Assembly: GCA_030065575.1 (NCBI GenBank)
Contig: JASJDZ010000003.1
Coordinates: 1-64,000, forward strand
Length of the DNA: 64,000 nt
Direction: 5' to 3'
Source of the DNA: Acidimicrobiia bacterium
Lineage (GTDB): Bacteria; Actinomycetota; Acidimicrobiia; Spongiisociales; UBA5794
A program made the position numbers and the translations under genes. Shown here piece after piece: positions 39,751-49,404 of this stretch (its first letter is position 1; every line of letters starts with the position of its first letter). Under the pieces are notes generated by a model that searched no databases, had not been told where the DNA came from, and saw only the letters and a list, made by a program, of their open reading frames with translations.

Positions 39751-40529
39751 GTGGCCACCCCCTCCATCACCAGGATCTCGCCGACGAGTGGCCTCATCTC
39801 GAAACCGGCGTCTTCGAGAACCACCGACTCGGGGACATTCGTCCCCTCCCAGATGAGCTGCAAGCCCCCACCCTGTCTGCCGGTCACTCGCCAACTCGAG
39901 TCGATGGGCCGAAGCGAAACCGTGATGTCCCAGTCGTCACCAGAGCGGTCGAAGTCGAGCTGCACGATCGTCGAGATGCTCTGCTCCAGCACGGTATTGA
40001 CGGTCACCCGGCCCCGCCTCAGGTCGGCGGTAGCGCCGGACTCGATGGGGACTTCGACTTGCTCGCCAAAGGGAACCGCAACCCTCCACCCCACCAGCCG
40101 GATGGACTCCACCTCCTCCTCACCGATCGGCATCTCGAACCGCACAGAAGAGGCGCGAGGGCCCGTTGTCGCTTCGACAATGGCGCCCGACGCAGTCGTC
40201 AGCTCCCATCGCTCGGGCATCGCGGCGAAGTCGCCGGCGCCCGCGGGCCGATCCTCGAAATCCCCGACGACGGACGGCGCAATCCCGGTGAGCTCGTAGT
40301 CGAGGTAGGCGAACCCATCGGTCACATTGAGGTTGCGAGGCAGAAGAAACGTCGCTCCAATTGCCACCTCTTCCGGCTCGAACCAGGGAACGGTGGCCGG
40401 AGCCTCCGTCGTGGGGACGGATGTCGTTGTCGCAGGCTCCTCGGCATCGCCGGACGGAATGAGGCCCAGTATCGGGAGGATGAGAGCCCCGGCAACGACC
40501 CCGAGAGCAAACCGGCCGGCGGCACTCAC
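39747..40529 (-). CDS. Membrane-anchored beta-rich extracellular protein, unknown function (A)
   Basis: N-terminal TM (GRFALGVVAGALILPILGLIP), Thr/Pro linker, beta-rich ectodomain; GTGA overlap with the upstream stop. Confidence 0.7.
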   Translation of the reverse strand: MSAAGRFALGVVAGALILPILGLIPSGDAEEPATTTSVPTTEAPATVPWFEPEEVAIGATFLLPRNLNVTDGFAYLDYELTGIAPSVVGDFEDRPAGAGDFAAMPERWELTTASGAIVEATTGPRASSVRFEMPIGEEEVESIRLVGWRVAVPFGEQVEVPIESGATADLRRGRVTVNTVLEQSISTIVQLDFDRSGDDWDITVSLRPIDSSWRVTGRQGGGLQLIWEGTNVPESVVLEDAGFEMRPLVGEILVMEGVAT

Positions 40530-40948
40530 GGCCGGGGGCCAAACACCACGTAAACGAGGGAGAGGAGCGTGAGCGCCACCATGAGGTGTCGGAGGGTCAC
40601 CCACCGCCGGCTCATCCCGGCGGCGTCAAGCGCAGCCTCGAGCGGCTCGGTGCCGTAGAAGTAATCCCGCAGCGCACGGTCGCGGGTCGTGCCGCCTCGT
40701 AGGGCCGCGTTCAGCTTGCCACCCTCGACCGTGTTCTCCGGCACGAGCTCCTCAGCTCGTTGCTGAAGTGGTCGCGCGGCGTAGTAGAGCGCCACGAGTA
40801 CCGCCACGGCCCACACGACCAGAATAAGGGCGTGAGTGACCATCAGCCCGGCGAGCCCGATGATCCAGACGATCCAGAGAGTGCTGACCTCGCGTAGGTA
40901 GGCCCTGGCTTCGTCCGGGTCGTCGAACTGGTAGACCAGCTCTGTCAT
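40526..40948 (-). CDS. Small membrane protein, unknown function
   Basis: Two N-terminal and one C-terminal hydrophobic segments. Confidence 0.7.
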   Translation of the reverse strand: MTELVYQFDDPDEARAYLREVSTLWIVWIIGLAGLMVTHALILVVWAVAVLVALYYAARPLQQRAEELVPENTVEGGKLNAALRGGTTRDRALRDYFYGTEPLEAALDAAGMSRRWVTLRHLMVALTLLSLVYVVFGPRP

Positions 40949-41004
40949 ACGACAGCCTCACTTATCGGGGTGACGAGGTTACCGCCTGCTGAATCGTGCC
41001 GGGT

Positions 41005-41766
41005 TCACACGTCGAACGGTGTCACGTCGGGAGCAGAGACGGTGGCTTCACCATCGACCAGATCAACGTATCCGCTCGCCTCGAGTTCCGCAGCAATCTC
41101 GGGGCCGCCGGTGCGCACAACCTTGCCGGCAACCATCACGTGGATCTTGTCCGGCTTCATATAGCGGAGGATCCTGCTGTAGTGGGTGATGATGAGGACA
41201 CCGAGGTCGTCGCTGCGGAGTTCCTCGACGAGGTGAGCGACTTCGCGGACTGCATCGATGTCGAGACCCGAATCGACCTCGTCGAGGATGGCAACCTTGG
41301 GCTTGGCCACAGCGAGCTGGAACATCTCGGATCGCTTCTTCTCGCCGCCGGAGAGATCATTGTTGACGGCACGCTGGCGGAACCGCTCCATGTCAAGAGC
41401 TTCCGCCGCAGCCTCGACACGGTCGGCAAAACCCGGATCCTCGCGCACCTCACCCATCTCACTGATGAGATCATCGAGGGACACACCGGGCACCTCGACC
41501 GGATACTGAAATGCCTCGAAGAGGCCAGCTCTCGCCCGCTCGTCTACGGGCAGGCCGAGCACCTCGGTACCGTCAACAAGGGCGGACCCAGTCGCCTCGT
41601 AGTCGGTCTTTCCCATTAGTACGTGACACAGAGTCGACTTGCCGGACCCGTTCGGACCCATCAGTACGTGCACCTCACCGAACGGAACGTCGATGTCGAC
41701 TCCCTTGAGGATCTCCAGGTCGCCGAAGCGGGCCTTGACATCAGAAACTTGCAGGGCGAGTGACAT
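41005..41766 (-). CDS. sufC: SUF Fe-S assembly ATPase SufC, copy 2
   Basis: VLMGPNGSGKSTLCHVLMGKTDYEATGSA, LSGGEKKRSEMFQLAV, LDEVDSGLDIDAVREVA. Confidence 0.95.
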   Translation of the reverse strand: MSLALQVSDVKARFGDLEILKGVDIDVPFGEVHVLMGPNGSGKSTLCHVLMGKTDYEATGSALVDGTEVLGLPVDERARAGLFEAFQYPVEVPGVSLDDLISEMGEVREDPGFADRVEAAAEALDMERFRQRAVNNDLSGGEKKRSEMFQLAVAKPKVAILDEVDSGLDIDAVREVAHLVEELRSDDLGVLIITHYSRILRYMKPDKIHVMVAGKVVRTGGPEIAAELEASGYVDLVDGEATVSAPDVTPFDV

Positions 41767-42086
41767 CAGGACTCCTCGTCAATCGTCAGGTAGACGACGC
41801 CATCTGCGACGTCGACGGAATACGTAGGGACAGGGCTGGTCGCCGGCAGGGTGCGGGCCTCACCGTCGGCGAGCCCGAACGCGGCACCATGTCGAGGGCA
41901 CTCGACCTCGTCGTCAAACACTTCGCCCTCGGCCAGCGAGGCCTCGGCGTGACTGCACCTGTCGCCGAGAGCGTAGAAGCTGTCGCCGACCCGGAACAGA
42001 GCGATGCGATGCCCTTCGAGCTCGAGGCGCAAGCCAGCCTCATTCGGGATCTGGTCCACGGGGGCTATCTGCACGCGCACCGTCAC
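41766..42086 (-). CDS. Rieske-type [2Fe-2S] ferredoxin associated with suf
   Basis: DRCSHAEASLAEGEVFDDEVECPRHGAAF: CxH...CxxH Rieske ligands. Confidence 0.93.
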   Translation of the reverse strand: MTVRVQIAPVDQIPNEAGLRLELEGHRIALFRVGDSFYALGDRCSHAEASLAEGEVFDDEVECPRHGAAFGLADGEARTLPATSPVPTYSVDVADGVVYLTIDEES

Positions 42087-43369
42087 ACCCTCCCCGCCTC
42101 TTGTGCCTCGCGGTACTTGGCGTCGATCCAGGACGTCACGACACCGGCAATGGCTGGTTCGGGGAACCTGGCGAGAGCCTCGTTGAAGAAACCATGCACC
42201 AGCAGACGATTGGCGCGGAGCTCGTCGAGGCCGCGGCTCATCAAGTAGTAGCGCTGATCGTCATCCAGTGGGCCGACCGTCGAACCGTGGCCACAGCGCA
42301 CGTCGTCGGCAAGGATCTCGAGATTGGGCACCGACTGGGCTGAGGCGCCGTCGGAGAGGATGAGATTGCGGTTGGTCTGATACGCATCTGTCTTCTGCGC
42401 ACCCTCATCAATACGGATCATGCCGGTGAATACGGACAGGGCCTCATCCTGCACCGCACCTTTCAAGAACATGTCGCTGTTGGTGTTGACGCCCTGATGG
42501 TGCATCGTGTAGCGGTAGTCGAGTGTCTGATTCTCATCGCCGAAGTACGCGCTAACGACGTTGGCGGACGATCCGTTTCCCTCTAGATCGACGGTCAGGT
42601 TGAGGCGAGAAAGCAGTCCGCCGAGACCGGCTTCACCCAGGTGGAGGTTGGCATCGCGCCCCACGATCCCCCGGACATGGGAGATTGACCGGGTCCCCCG
42701 CCCCCAATGCTGCACGACGGTCACCTTGAGCTGTGCGTTGGCGCCGACATTGAGCTCGAGCTGCGGAACGACCAGGCTGTCGAGGCCATCGTCAGAGCGG
42801 TAGCGCAGCACCACCGAGGCCTGCGCCGACTCGCCAACGCTCAGCGAAACGTGAGGAAACGAAACCGATCCGTTCTCAGTCGCTTGCACATCAACAAAGA
42901 ACGGCTTCTCTACAACCACGCCGCGCGGCACGACAAGCGCAGCTCCTTCCCCACCGAATGCGGCATGGGCGGCTGCGAACTTGTCGAGATCGGATGGAAC
43001 GGCAACGCCAAGAAACGGCTCGAGCAGGTCAGGGTCGGCGGCCAGGATGGACCGAATCGAGCCGAAAGAAACCCGGCCCTCGGTGTTCTCGCTCGAAACG
43101 ACATGCCCATCAACGATGAGCAGCGAACCTGAGGTATCGGGAAGTGCCGCGGCAATGCCGACACCCAACTCATGCGCTTCGCCGGGGTTCTCGACAATGG
43201 AGTAGCTGGCAATGTCGAAGTCGAGGTCGACGTAACGCCACACTTCTTCGACGGGTGAGGGCATGGGGAGCTTTTCGAAGTAGTCCAGTGCCTGCTTGCG
43301 ACGTTCGCTCAGCCAACCGGGGTCAGCGGTGCCGAGCGCGGCTGAGGCCTGCGAATCAAGGGTCTTCAC
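42083..43369 (-). CDS. sufD: Fe-S assembly protein SufD
   Basis: SufB/SufD fold sequence: DYRYTMHHQGVNTNSDMFLKGAVQDEALSVFTGMIRIDEGAQKTDAYQTNRNLILSDGASAQSVPNLEILADDVRCGHGSTVG. Confidence 0.95.
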   Translation of the reverse strand: MKTLDSQASAALGTADPGWLSERRKQALDYFEKLPMPSPVEEVWRYVDLDFDIASYSIVENPGEAHELGVGIAAALPDTSGSLLIVDGHVVSSENTEGRVSFGSIRSILAADPDLLEPFLGVAVPSDLDKFAAAHAAFGGEGAALVVPRGVVVEKPFFVDVQATENGSVSFPHVSLSVGESAQASVVLRYRSDDGLDSLVVPQLELNVGANAQLKVTVVQHWGRGTRSISHVRGIVGRDANLHLGEAGLGGLLSRLNLTVDLEGNGSSANVVSAYFGDENQTLDYRYTMHHQGVNTNSDMFLKGAVQDEALSVFTGMIRIDEGAQKTDAYQTNRNLILSDGASAQSVPNLEILADDVRCGHGSTVGPLDDDQRYYLMSRGLDELRANRLLVHGFFNEALARFPEPAIAGVVTSWIDAKYREAQEAGRV

Positions 43370-43501
43370 GGTTTCTCCTGTTGCGAGGAGCCAGAGATTA
43401 ACCGGACTGCATCGACCCAAATACGGTCAGTCTTCCGGTTTTCGATGTTGCATAGCCCCCGGCGCCAAATAGGGTGACCGTCCCTCCGTGGGGATTCTCA
43501 G

Positions 43502-44077
43502 ATGCCACTCCTGAAACTATCAGCGCTATTGCTTCTCGCCGTCACGTTGCTGGTTCCCTCGATACCAGCTGCGGCCGAGGAGGATTTTGTGTTCGTGTAC
43601 TTCCCACACGAGGACATCGAGTCGCGCTTCTCCGACGACTGGGGCGACCCCCGCTCCGGGGGGCGACGCCACCAGGGCAACGACATCTTCGGCGCCAAGC
43701 ACTCCCAAGTAATCGCTGTTGCCGACGGATTCGTCACAGCAATCGGGACCAGCAGGCGTTCCGGAAACTACGTGCGGCTGGTTCACCGCGACGGTTGGGA
43801 GACCTGGTACATGCACCTCAACAACGACTCCCCGGGGAGCGACGACGGGTCGGGCGGACCGGAATGGGCTTTCGCCCCGGGTCCCGAAGAAGGGATGTTC
43901 GTTGCGGCCGGTACGGTCATCGGCTACGTGGGCGACTCCGGGAACGCAGAGCGCGGCACCGCACACACCCACTTCGAGCTACACGACGGCCGGCGAGTGG
44001 TGAACCCGTATTCCTACCTGTCCGACGCCCACGAGCGTTGGCTCCGGGTACTCGAGTTGTCCGACCAGATCAGGTAG
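43502..44077 (+). CDS. Secreted M23 family peptidase
   Basis: Signal peptide; RHQGNDIFG, WYMHLNND, GTAHTHFEL. Confidence 0.92.
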   Translation: MPLLKLSALLLLAVTLLVPSIPAAAEEDFVFVYFPHEDIESRFSDDWGDPRSGGRRHQGNDIFGAKHSQVIAVADGFVTAIGTSRRSGNYVRLVHRDGWETWYMHLNNDSPGSDDGSGGPEWAFAPGPEEGMFVAAGTVIGYVGDSGNAERGTAHTHFELHDGRRVVNPYSYLSDAHERWLRVLELSDQIR

Positions 44078-44762
44078 CGCTTCCCGCCAACTGGTGGGCT
44101 CGCGAGAACACCGCAGCAAACATCTCCCGGGTCAGCTTCCCGGTGAACGTGTTCTGCTGACTCGGGTGGAAGGACATCAGAACGGTTCGACCATCGGAAA
44201 GCGAGACCTCCTCACCGTGCCCGAAACGGGGACGAGGACGGGGTAGCTCCATCCCCAACCCCAGATAGCGCCACAGCGACTGATACCCGTACTGGCCCAG
44301 GGTCACGTAAACGACTGCGGAATCGAGGAGATCAAGTTCGCTGGTGAACCAATCTGCGCAGTTGTCTCGCTCCGCCGGTGCGGGCTTGTTGGCCGGTGGG
44401 GCACAACGAACCGGTGCCGTCACCCAGGCTCCGTTGAGTTCGAGGCCGTCGGCGCGGTCAACCGACTCGGGTTGGTTGGCGAAGCCTGCTTCGAACAGGG
44501 CTCGGTAGAGCCAGTCGCCGCTGCGATCGCCGGTGAACATGCGGCCGGTTCTATTTGCCCCGTGTGCAGCCGGCGCCAGCCCAACAATGACCAATGCTGC
44601 TTTTGGGTCACCAAAGCCGGGGACTGGTCGACCCCAGTAGTCATCGTCGCTGAAGGCCGCCCGCTTCTCCTCGGCTACCTGTTCTCGCCAAGCTACGAGG
44701 CGAGGGCAGCGGCGGCAGCCGGCGATCTCCTCACTAAGTGTCTGCAGACGCTGCGATCGCAT
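44070..44762 (-). CDS. Uracil-DNA glycosylase family protein (family 5/UdgB-like)
   Basis: RPVPGFGDPKAALVIVGLAPAAHGANRTGRMFTGDRSGDWLYRAL, MSFHPSQQNTFTGKLT. Start chosen at MRSQRLQTL. Confidence 0.88.
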   Translation of the reverse strand: MRSQRLQTLSEEIAGCRRCPRLVAWREQVAEEKRAAFSDDDYWGRPVPGFGDPKAALVIVGLAPAAHGANRTGRMFTGDRSGDWLYRALFEAGFANQPESVDRADGLELNGAWVTAPVRCAPPANKPAPAERDNCADWFTSELDLLDSAVVYVTLGQYGYQSLWRYLGLGMELPRPRPRFGHGEEVSLSDGRTVLMSFHPSQQNTFTGKLTREMFAAVFSRAHQLAGSAT

Positions 44763-46294
44763 CACTCGGCGGGCCGCAGGTGGCCGGCGTCGAAGATGGT
44801 GCCGGCACTCCACAGCATCCATCCCATGTCGCGCTCCTCGGCGACGTCCTGGATGCCAAGAATCTCCTCGTCCTCGAGGAATGCCCGCTGCAACCACGGG
44901 CGATAGAGGGCGAATCCCTCCAACCTCGGGATCCCGGCATCCAACGCGGCGGCGACCAATTCGCTGGCATGGTCGTTGGGATCGGCCCAACCCTTCCAGC
45001 CGGGACCGTAGGTGTAGGTGTAGATCATCGGGCTGAGCACATCGATGTAGTTGGAGAACACCCGCGGCGACTGACCGATCCCCTCGTCGGAAGTGCTCTC
45101 GAGGGTTATGGCGAAGATGTCGGCCGCAACCGCGCAGCCCATTGGGTTGAGACGGTTGTACGCCTCCTCGAGGAAGGCAGCAATGGTGCTCACCCGGATC
45201 TGCTCCGACTCATCGCTGTAGTAGTTCTCTGCGGTCAATCCATCAAAACTGAGCTGGCTGATCGGGCCGTCGGACGGGAACCGAACGTAGTCAAACTGGA
45301 TCTCATCGAAACCAAGCCGGCACGCCTCTTCGGCAAGAGCTAGGGGATAGTCCCACGAGTTGCGATCGGTTGGGTCCAGCCAGGCGAGATCCTTGTTGTT
45401 CGTCCACGGCAACCCGGTCTGGGTGTTGATCGCAGCTATGTCGGGCCGAGCGCGGGCCAGCTGGTTGCTCTGGAAGGTGACGATTCGAGTGATCTTGTAT
45501 AGCCCGTGCTCTTCCATGTCCTTGATGACTTCAGCTGCGTCGTAGCGAGAACGTACTGCGTCGATCTCGTAGGCCAGCTGGACCTCGGTGTCGTGGTATA
45601 CGTAGCCACCTTCATCCTGGGTATCAACGACGAAGGCGTTGATGGCCGTGCTGTCGGCGAGGTCCAGAAGCTCCTGCCACTTCTCCACGTTGCCGGCTCC
45701 GGATCCGTCGCCGGCGACGCGGAGCGCTCGAATCATCAGCGGCTCGAGCTCGACGGTGATCTCCGGGTCGGAGCCATCCCAAGCGACGACTGATCCCTCC
45801 CAGGCGGGACGGTTCACGACGAGATCGCCAGGCACAGCGCGGAACAGGGTGAACTCGCCATCGCTGTCAGAGCTGGTCTCCAGAGCGTCGCCAAGCTTGA
45901 TCGATGCCCCGGGGAGCGGCCGACCGTCTGCTGCGGTAACGGTTCCGTTGAGCACAACCGGCTCGAGCCGAATCTCGACGGAACCCTCGAGCGGCTTCTC
46001 GGCGACCGTCACCGTCGATTCGTAGAAGCCCTCAGCATTGACAGTGACATCGATCGGTTCCTCTTCCCAGAGAAGCTCAACTGCTCCGTTGGGGTCGGTC
46101 GCGACGGTCTCCCCTCGCGCGACCACAGAAGCGTCCAACGGAGTCAGGTCGTCGGCACCGAGAACCGTCAAGCCGACCATCTGCGGCGGCGGCTCAGGAA
46201 AACGCATCGATTCGCCTGCGATCAGCACCGAAGGCCCCGCACATGCGGACAGGGCCAGGGCGAACGCGGAAACTAGAACTGCAGGTCTTCTCAT
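44762..46294 (-). CDS. Lipoprotein with carboxypeptidase-regulatory-like domain and DUF4015-like glycoside hydrolase domain
   Basis: Lipobox ALSACAGPS; TVTAADGRPLPGASIKLGDALETSSDSDGEFTL; DEIQFDYVRFPSDGP...SPMIYTYTYGPGWKGWADPN. Confidence 0.85.
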   Translation of the reverse strand: MRRPAVLVSAFALALSACAGPSVLIAGESMRFPEPPPQMVGLTVLGADDLTPLDASVVARGETVATDPNGAVELLWEEEPIDVTVNAEGFYESTVTVAEKPLEGSVEIRLEPVVLNGTVTAADGRPLPGASIKLGDALETSSDSDGEFTLFRAVPGDLVVNRPAWEGSVVAWDGSDPEITVELEPLMIRALRVAGDGSGAGNVEKWQELLDLADSTAINAFVVDTQDEGGYVYHDTEVQLAYEIDAVRSRYDAAEVIKDMEEHGLYKITRIVTFQSNQLARARPDIAAINTQTGLPWTNNKDLAWLDPTDRNSWDYPLALAEEACRLGFDEIQFDYVRFPSDGPISQLSFDGLTAENYYSDESEQIRVSTIAAFLEEAYNRLNPMGCAVAADIFAITLESTSDEGIGQSPRVFSNYIDVLSPMIYTYTYGPGWKGWADPNDHASELVAAALDAGIPRLEGFALYRPWLQRAFLEDEEILGIQDVAEERDMGWMLWSAGTIFDAGHLRPAE

Positions 46295-46412
46295 AGACGG
46301 TTGCGGGGTTGTTTGAGTACTTCCTGGGTGTGCCCGTAGAGGCTAGTACCTGCAGAAATACATCCGGAAGGAGCTGGCACAATTATCCAAAAGTCGACGT
46401 CTCTGCGATTCG

Positions 46413-46441
46413 TTGAACCCTTTGCCGCAGCGTGATACCTT
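46413..46441 (+). promoter_or_regulatory. Candidate promoter of the sigma-factor gene (TTGAAC-N17-TACCTT)
   Basis: Spacing and sequence compatible with a primary-sigma promoter, about 30 nt before the ATG. Confidence 0.3.
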
Positions 46442-46472
46442 GATCACGAACGGATAGTCATGAGGGGGGCCC

Positions 46473-47399
46473 ATGACGCAGAAGGCGCGCAAGACGGTTC
46501 AGGCAGACGGTGTCGGCCTGTATCTCGACGAGGTTTCCGAGCACCAGCTCCTCACCGCAGAAGACGAGGTTCGACTTGCTCGTGCGATGGAAGCTGGCCG
46601 TCATGCCGCCGTCCGGCTCGAGACGGAGCGTCTGCCATCACGGGAGCTATTCGAGCTGCGGCGACTCGTCAATGAAGGTGAGGAAGCCCGCGCCCAATTC
46701 ATTCGCTCCAATCTTCGGCTGGTTATCTCAATCGCCAAGAAGTACACGGGGCGCGGTCTCGAGCTGCTCGATCTCGTCCAGGAGGGGAACCTGGGCTTGA
46801 TCCGGGCCGTCGAGAAGTTCGACTGGCGCAAGGGCTTCAAGTTCTCGACCTATGCGACGTGGTGGATTCGTCAGGCCATCACCCGGGGCCTCGGGAACAC
46901 GGCTCGCACCATTCGTCTCCCGGTACACCTCGTCGACGTCGTGCGGGTTGTTCAGGAGACGAGGAACGCTCTGCACGAGAAGCAGGGACGTCGGCCGACT
47001 GCCAGGGAGATTGCCGAGGTGAGCGGCCTCGATCTCGACCAGGTGATTGTCGCTTTGGAATGCCCCGACGATTGCGTATCGCTGGACCATCCGGTTGGAG
47101 ATGCGGGTGACGCAAGTCTGGGCGATTTCGTCGAAGACTCCCAGGCCGACGATCCGTTCGTGGTGGCTGCCGACATGGCGCGACGGGACGAACTCGACCG
47201 AGCCCTGGGGATGCTGGAACCCAAGGAGCGCGACGTCATCGTGCTCCGCTACGGGCTCAGCGGTGGCGGGCCGCGCACTCTGTCGGACGTCGGGCGGCAG
47301 CTGGATGTGACCAGAGAGCGGATCCGTCAGATAGAGCGCAAGGCGCTCACCAAGCTTCGCCATCCATCATTCGCCTACGACCTGGAAAGCCTGCTCTAG
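46473..47399 (+). CDS. RNA polymerase sigma-70 family factor (group 1/2)
   Basis: RLVISIAKKYTGRGLELLDLVQEGNLGLIRAVEKFDWRKGFKFSTYATWWIRQAI; LSDVGRQLDVTRERIRQIERKALTKLRHP. Confidence 0.95.
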   Translation: MTQKARKTVQADGVGLYLDEVSEHQLLTAEDEVRLARAMEAGRHAAVRLETERLPSRELFELRRLVNEGEEARAQFIRSNLRLVISIAKKYTGRGLELLDLVQEGNLGLIRAVEKFDWRKGFKFSTYATWWIRQAITRGLGNTARTIRLPVHLVDVVRVVQETRNALHEKQGRRPTAREIAEVSGLDLDQVIVALECPDDCVSLDHPVGDAGDASLGDFVEDSQADDPFVVAADMARRDELDRALGMLEPKERDVIVLRYGLSGGGPRTLSDVGRQLDVTRERIRQIERKALTKLRHPSFAYDLESLL

Positions 47400-48205
47400 G
47401 CCGCTCCCGCCCAGGGGCATTCGAGCTCATACAGGTAGCGATCCGAAACATGGTTGAGGACCCGCCTCGCGGAACGGAATCGACTGGCAACATCGCCGAC
47501 GACCATCGGGCCTGCTCCTGCATCCAGCGCCGATTCATACCAGCGGGTTCCGAGCGACTCCAGCGCGTCGAGGCCCGGAGAAATGCTCCCGTGATCAATC
47601 AGGCCCAGCACCTCTTCGGGGGTTAGATCAACTGTTGTGCCCAGTTTCTCAGCCTCCAGCGGAGTGAGCGTCTGTGAGCCCGTCGCATCGGGAAGGATGC
47701 CGCTCATGAACAAGCTGAGATCGCCGAGCCGGCACAGCACCGTGGCCCGCTGGCTCGGGAGGGCATCGTCAACCCACAGCGCCAGTTGGTGGATGTCCAT
47801 CGGATCAGCGGGAACCAGCGGTTGCGTGGGTAGAGCAAAGGAATCGAGCAGCCGAACCAGGAAGAAGATCCGGCCCGGGTCTTCAACAAACTCCTGCAGC
47901 GGCTCGACATCGAACACCGGGAGACGACTCTGCGGACCGGTCCAGTCGTTGACATATGTCGCACTGCGGAGCTCGGCCGCAGCAGCGTGCACCATCACGG
48001 CAAAGAGAAGGAAGGGCGAGACGAGATTCGCCGGGTGGGCATGGCGTCCCATCACCCCATCGATAACGTCGGCGTCGGATAACAGGTCGTGAATAGCCCA
48101 CGGGCGTAGCTGAAGCTCCTCCGCCAACTCGTCGGCATCACCAGCCGTGATTGCCGCCAGAGTTCGGAGATCTCTCTCACTGAGACCATCCAGGTAGGAC
48201 GCCAT
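47396..48205 (-). CDS. Conserved-looking hypothetical protein
   Basis: 269-aa frame with protein-like composition; likely start MASYLDGLSERDLRTL. Confidence 0.7.
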   Translation of the reverse strand: MASYLDGLSERDLRTLAAITAGDADELAEELQLRPWAIHDLLSDADVIDGVMGRHAHPANLVSPFLLFAVMVHAAAAELRSATYVNDWTGPQSRLPVFDVEPLQEFVEDPGRIFFLVRLLDSFALPTQPLVPADPMDIHQLALWVDDALPSQRATVLCRLGDLSLFMSGILPDATGSQTLTPLEAEKLGTTVDLTPEEVLGLIDHGSISPGLDALESLGTRWYESALDAGAGPMVVGDVASRFRSARRVLNHVSDRYLYELECPWAGAA

Positions 48206-48367
48206 GTCTCTCTCCTGATCCGGCGTACCCAACCTGTCGGCGACGCGGGGCCAGAATTGAGGATTCGAAGGGTTACTTAGACTGCTGCGGGTTGCGCGTC
48301 TGAGCCCGAATACCCAGCCAAGTCACTGAGCTGACACCGCCTGCCGTCGCTGTATCTGAGGACGAAC

Positions 48368-49192
48368 ATGTACACACTCAACGACATCATCAGTCGGACC
48401 CCCTCGCCTACTCCCTGGAGCGAAGGCGACAACATCCCCTGGGACGATCCCGGGTTCAGCCGACGCATGCTCGCAGAGCACCTCACCCAGGATCACGACC
48501 TGGCCAGCCGGCGTGCGGAGCTCATCGATTCTCACGTCGCAACCATCGTCGCGGCCATCCCGCCGGCGCCGGGCCGAGTTCTGGATCTGGCGTGCGGACC
48601 GGGCCTGTATCTGAACCGCCTGACCAGACTTGGGTATGCGGGACTCGGGATCGACTTCTCCCCCGCCTCTATCGAGTACGCCCTGGCGCACTCGGGTGAA
48701 GCGGAGTATCGACTTGCCGATCTGCGTACAACCGGGTTCGGCTCCGGATTCGATGCTGCGCTGCTGCTCTACGGACAACTGAACGTGTTTCGCCGCAGCG
48801 AGGCCCGCGAGATCCTCGGCAAGGCGCATGATGCGCTGCAACCGGGCGGGACTCTCGTATTGGAACCGCAGACGGCGGATCACATCCGAGCAGCGGGCCA
48901 AGCCGATCCGGGCTGGAGCGCCCACGAGGAGGGCCTGTTCTCGGATCGGCCCCACCTGCTGCTCACCGAGAGCTTCTGGGACGAACCGGCCCGGACCGCG
49001 ACTCAGAGGTTCCACGTGGTCGATGCCGAGTCAGGCTCAGTCCAGCGCCACGCCATGTCCAACGTTGCGTATACCGAGGCGGAACTGTCCGAGATGCTGG
49101 GCCAGCTGGGATTCGTCGAGATGCGGGTCGCGACATCGCTGACCGGTGAACCACGGGACGACGGCCTCTTCGCCCTGTTTGCGACTGCCTGA
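48368..49192 (+). CDS. Class I SAM-dependent methyltransferase
   Basis: RVLDLACGPGLYLNRLTRLGYAGLGIDFSPASIEYA. Confidence 0.92.
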   Translation: MYTLNDIISRTPSPTPWSEGDNIPWDDPGFSRRMLAEHLTQDHDLASRRAELIDSHVATIVAAIPPAPGRVLDLACGPGLYLNRLTRLGYAGLGIDFSPASIEYALAHSGEAEYRLADLRTTGFGSGFDAALLLYGQLNVFRRSEAREILGKAHDALQPGGTLVLEPQTADHIRAAGQADPGWSAHEEGLFSDRPHLLLTESFWDEPARTATQRFHVVDAESGSVQRHAMSNVAYTEAELSEMLGQLGFVEMRVATSLTGEPRDDGLFALFATA

Positions 49193-49194
49193 GC

Positions 49195-49404
49195 CGAACT
49201 CCCTAGAAGAGCCGCAGCATGGGCGAGATCCACGCCTCAGCTCCGCTGCGCGGACCTGAGGTTTCGAGTTTGGCGAACTCGTTGAGTTCGTCCCCAAACT
49301 CGGCCGATCAGAACAGCTTGAGGAAAGGAGAGTCGATTCCGCGTAGCTCGACGTAGCCTCGGCTCCGCCGAGGTTCGAGTTCGCCCCCTACGGGCTCGAA
49401 CTCC
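49195..49404. repeat. Tandem modules of nucS 3'-end copies alternating with hairpins
   Basis: nucS tail copies at 49203-49240 (A) and 49308-49355 (B) beside the real tail at 49405; hairpins at 49235-49261, 49266-49301, 49357-49373 and 49373-49401. Confidence 0.85.
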
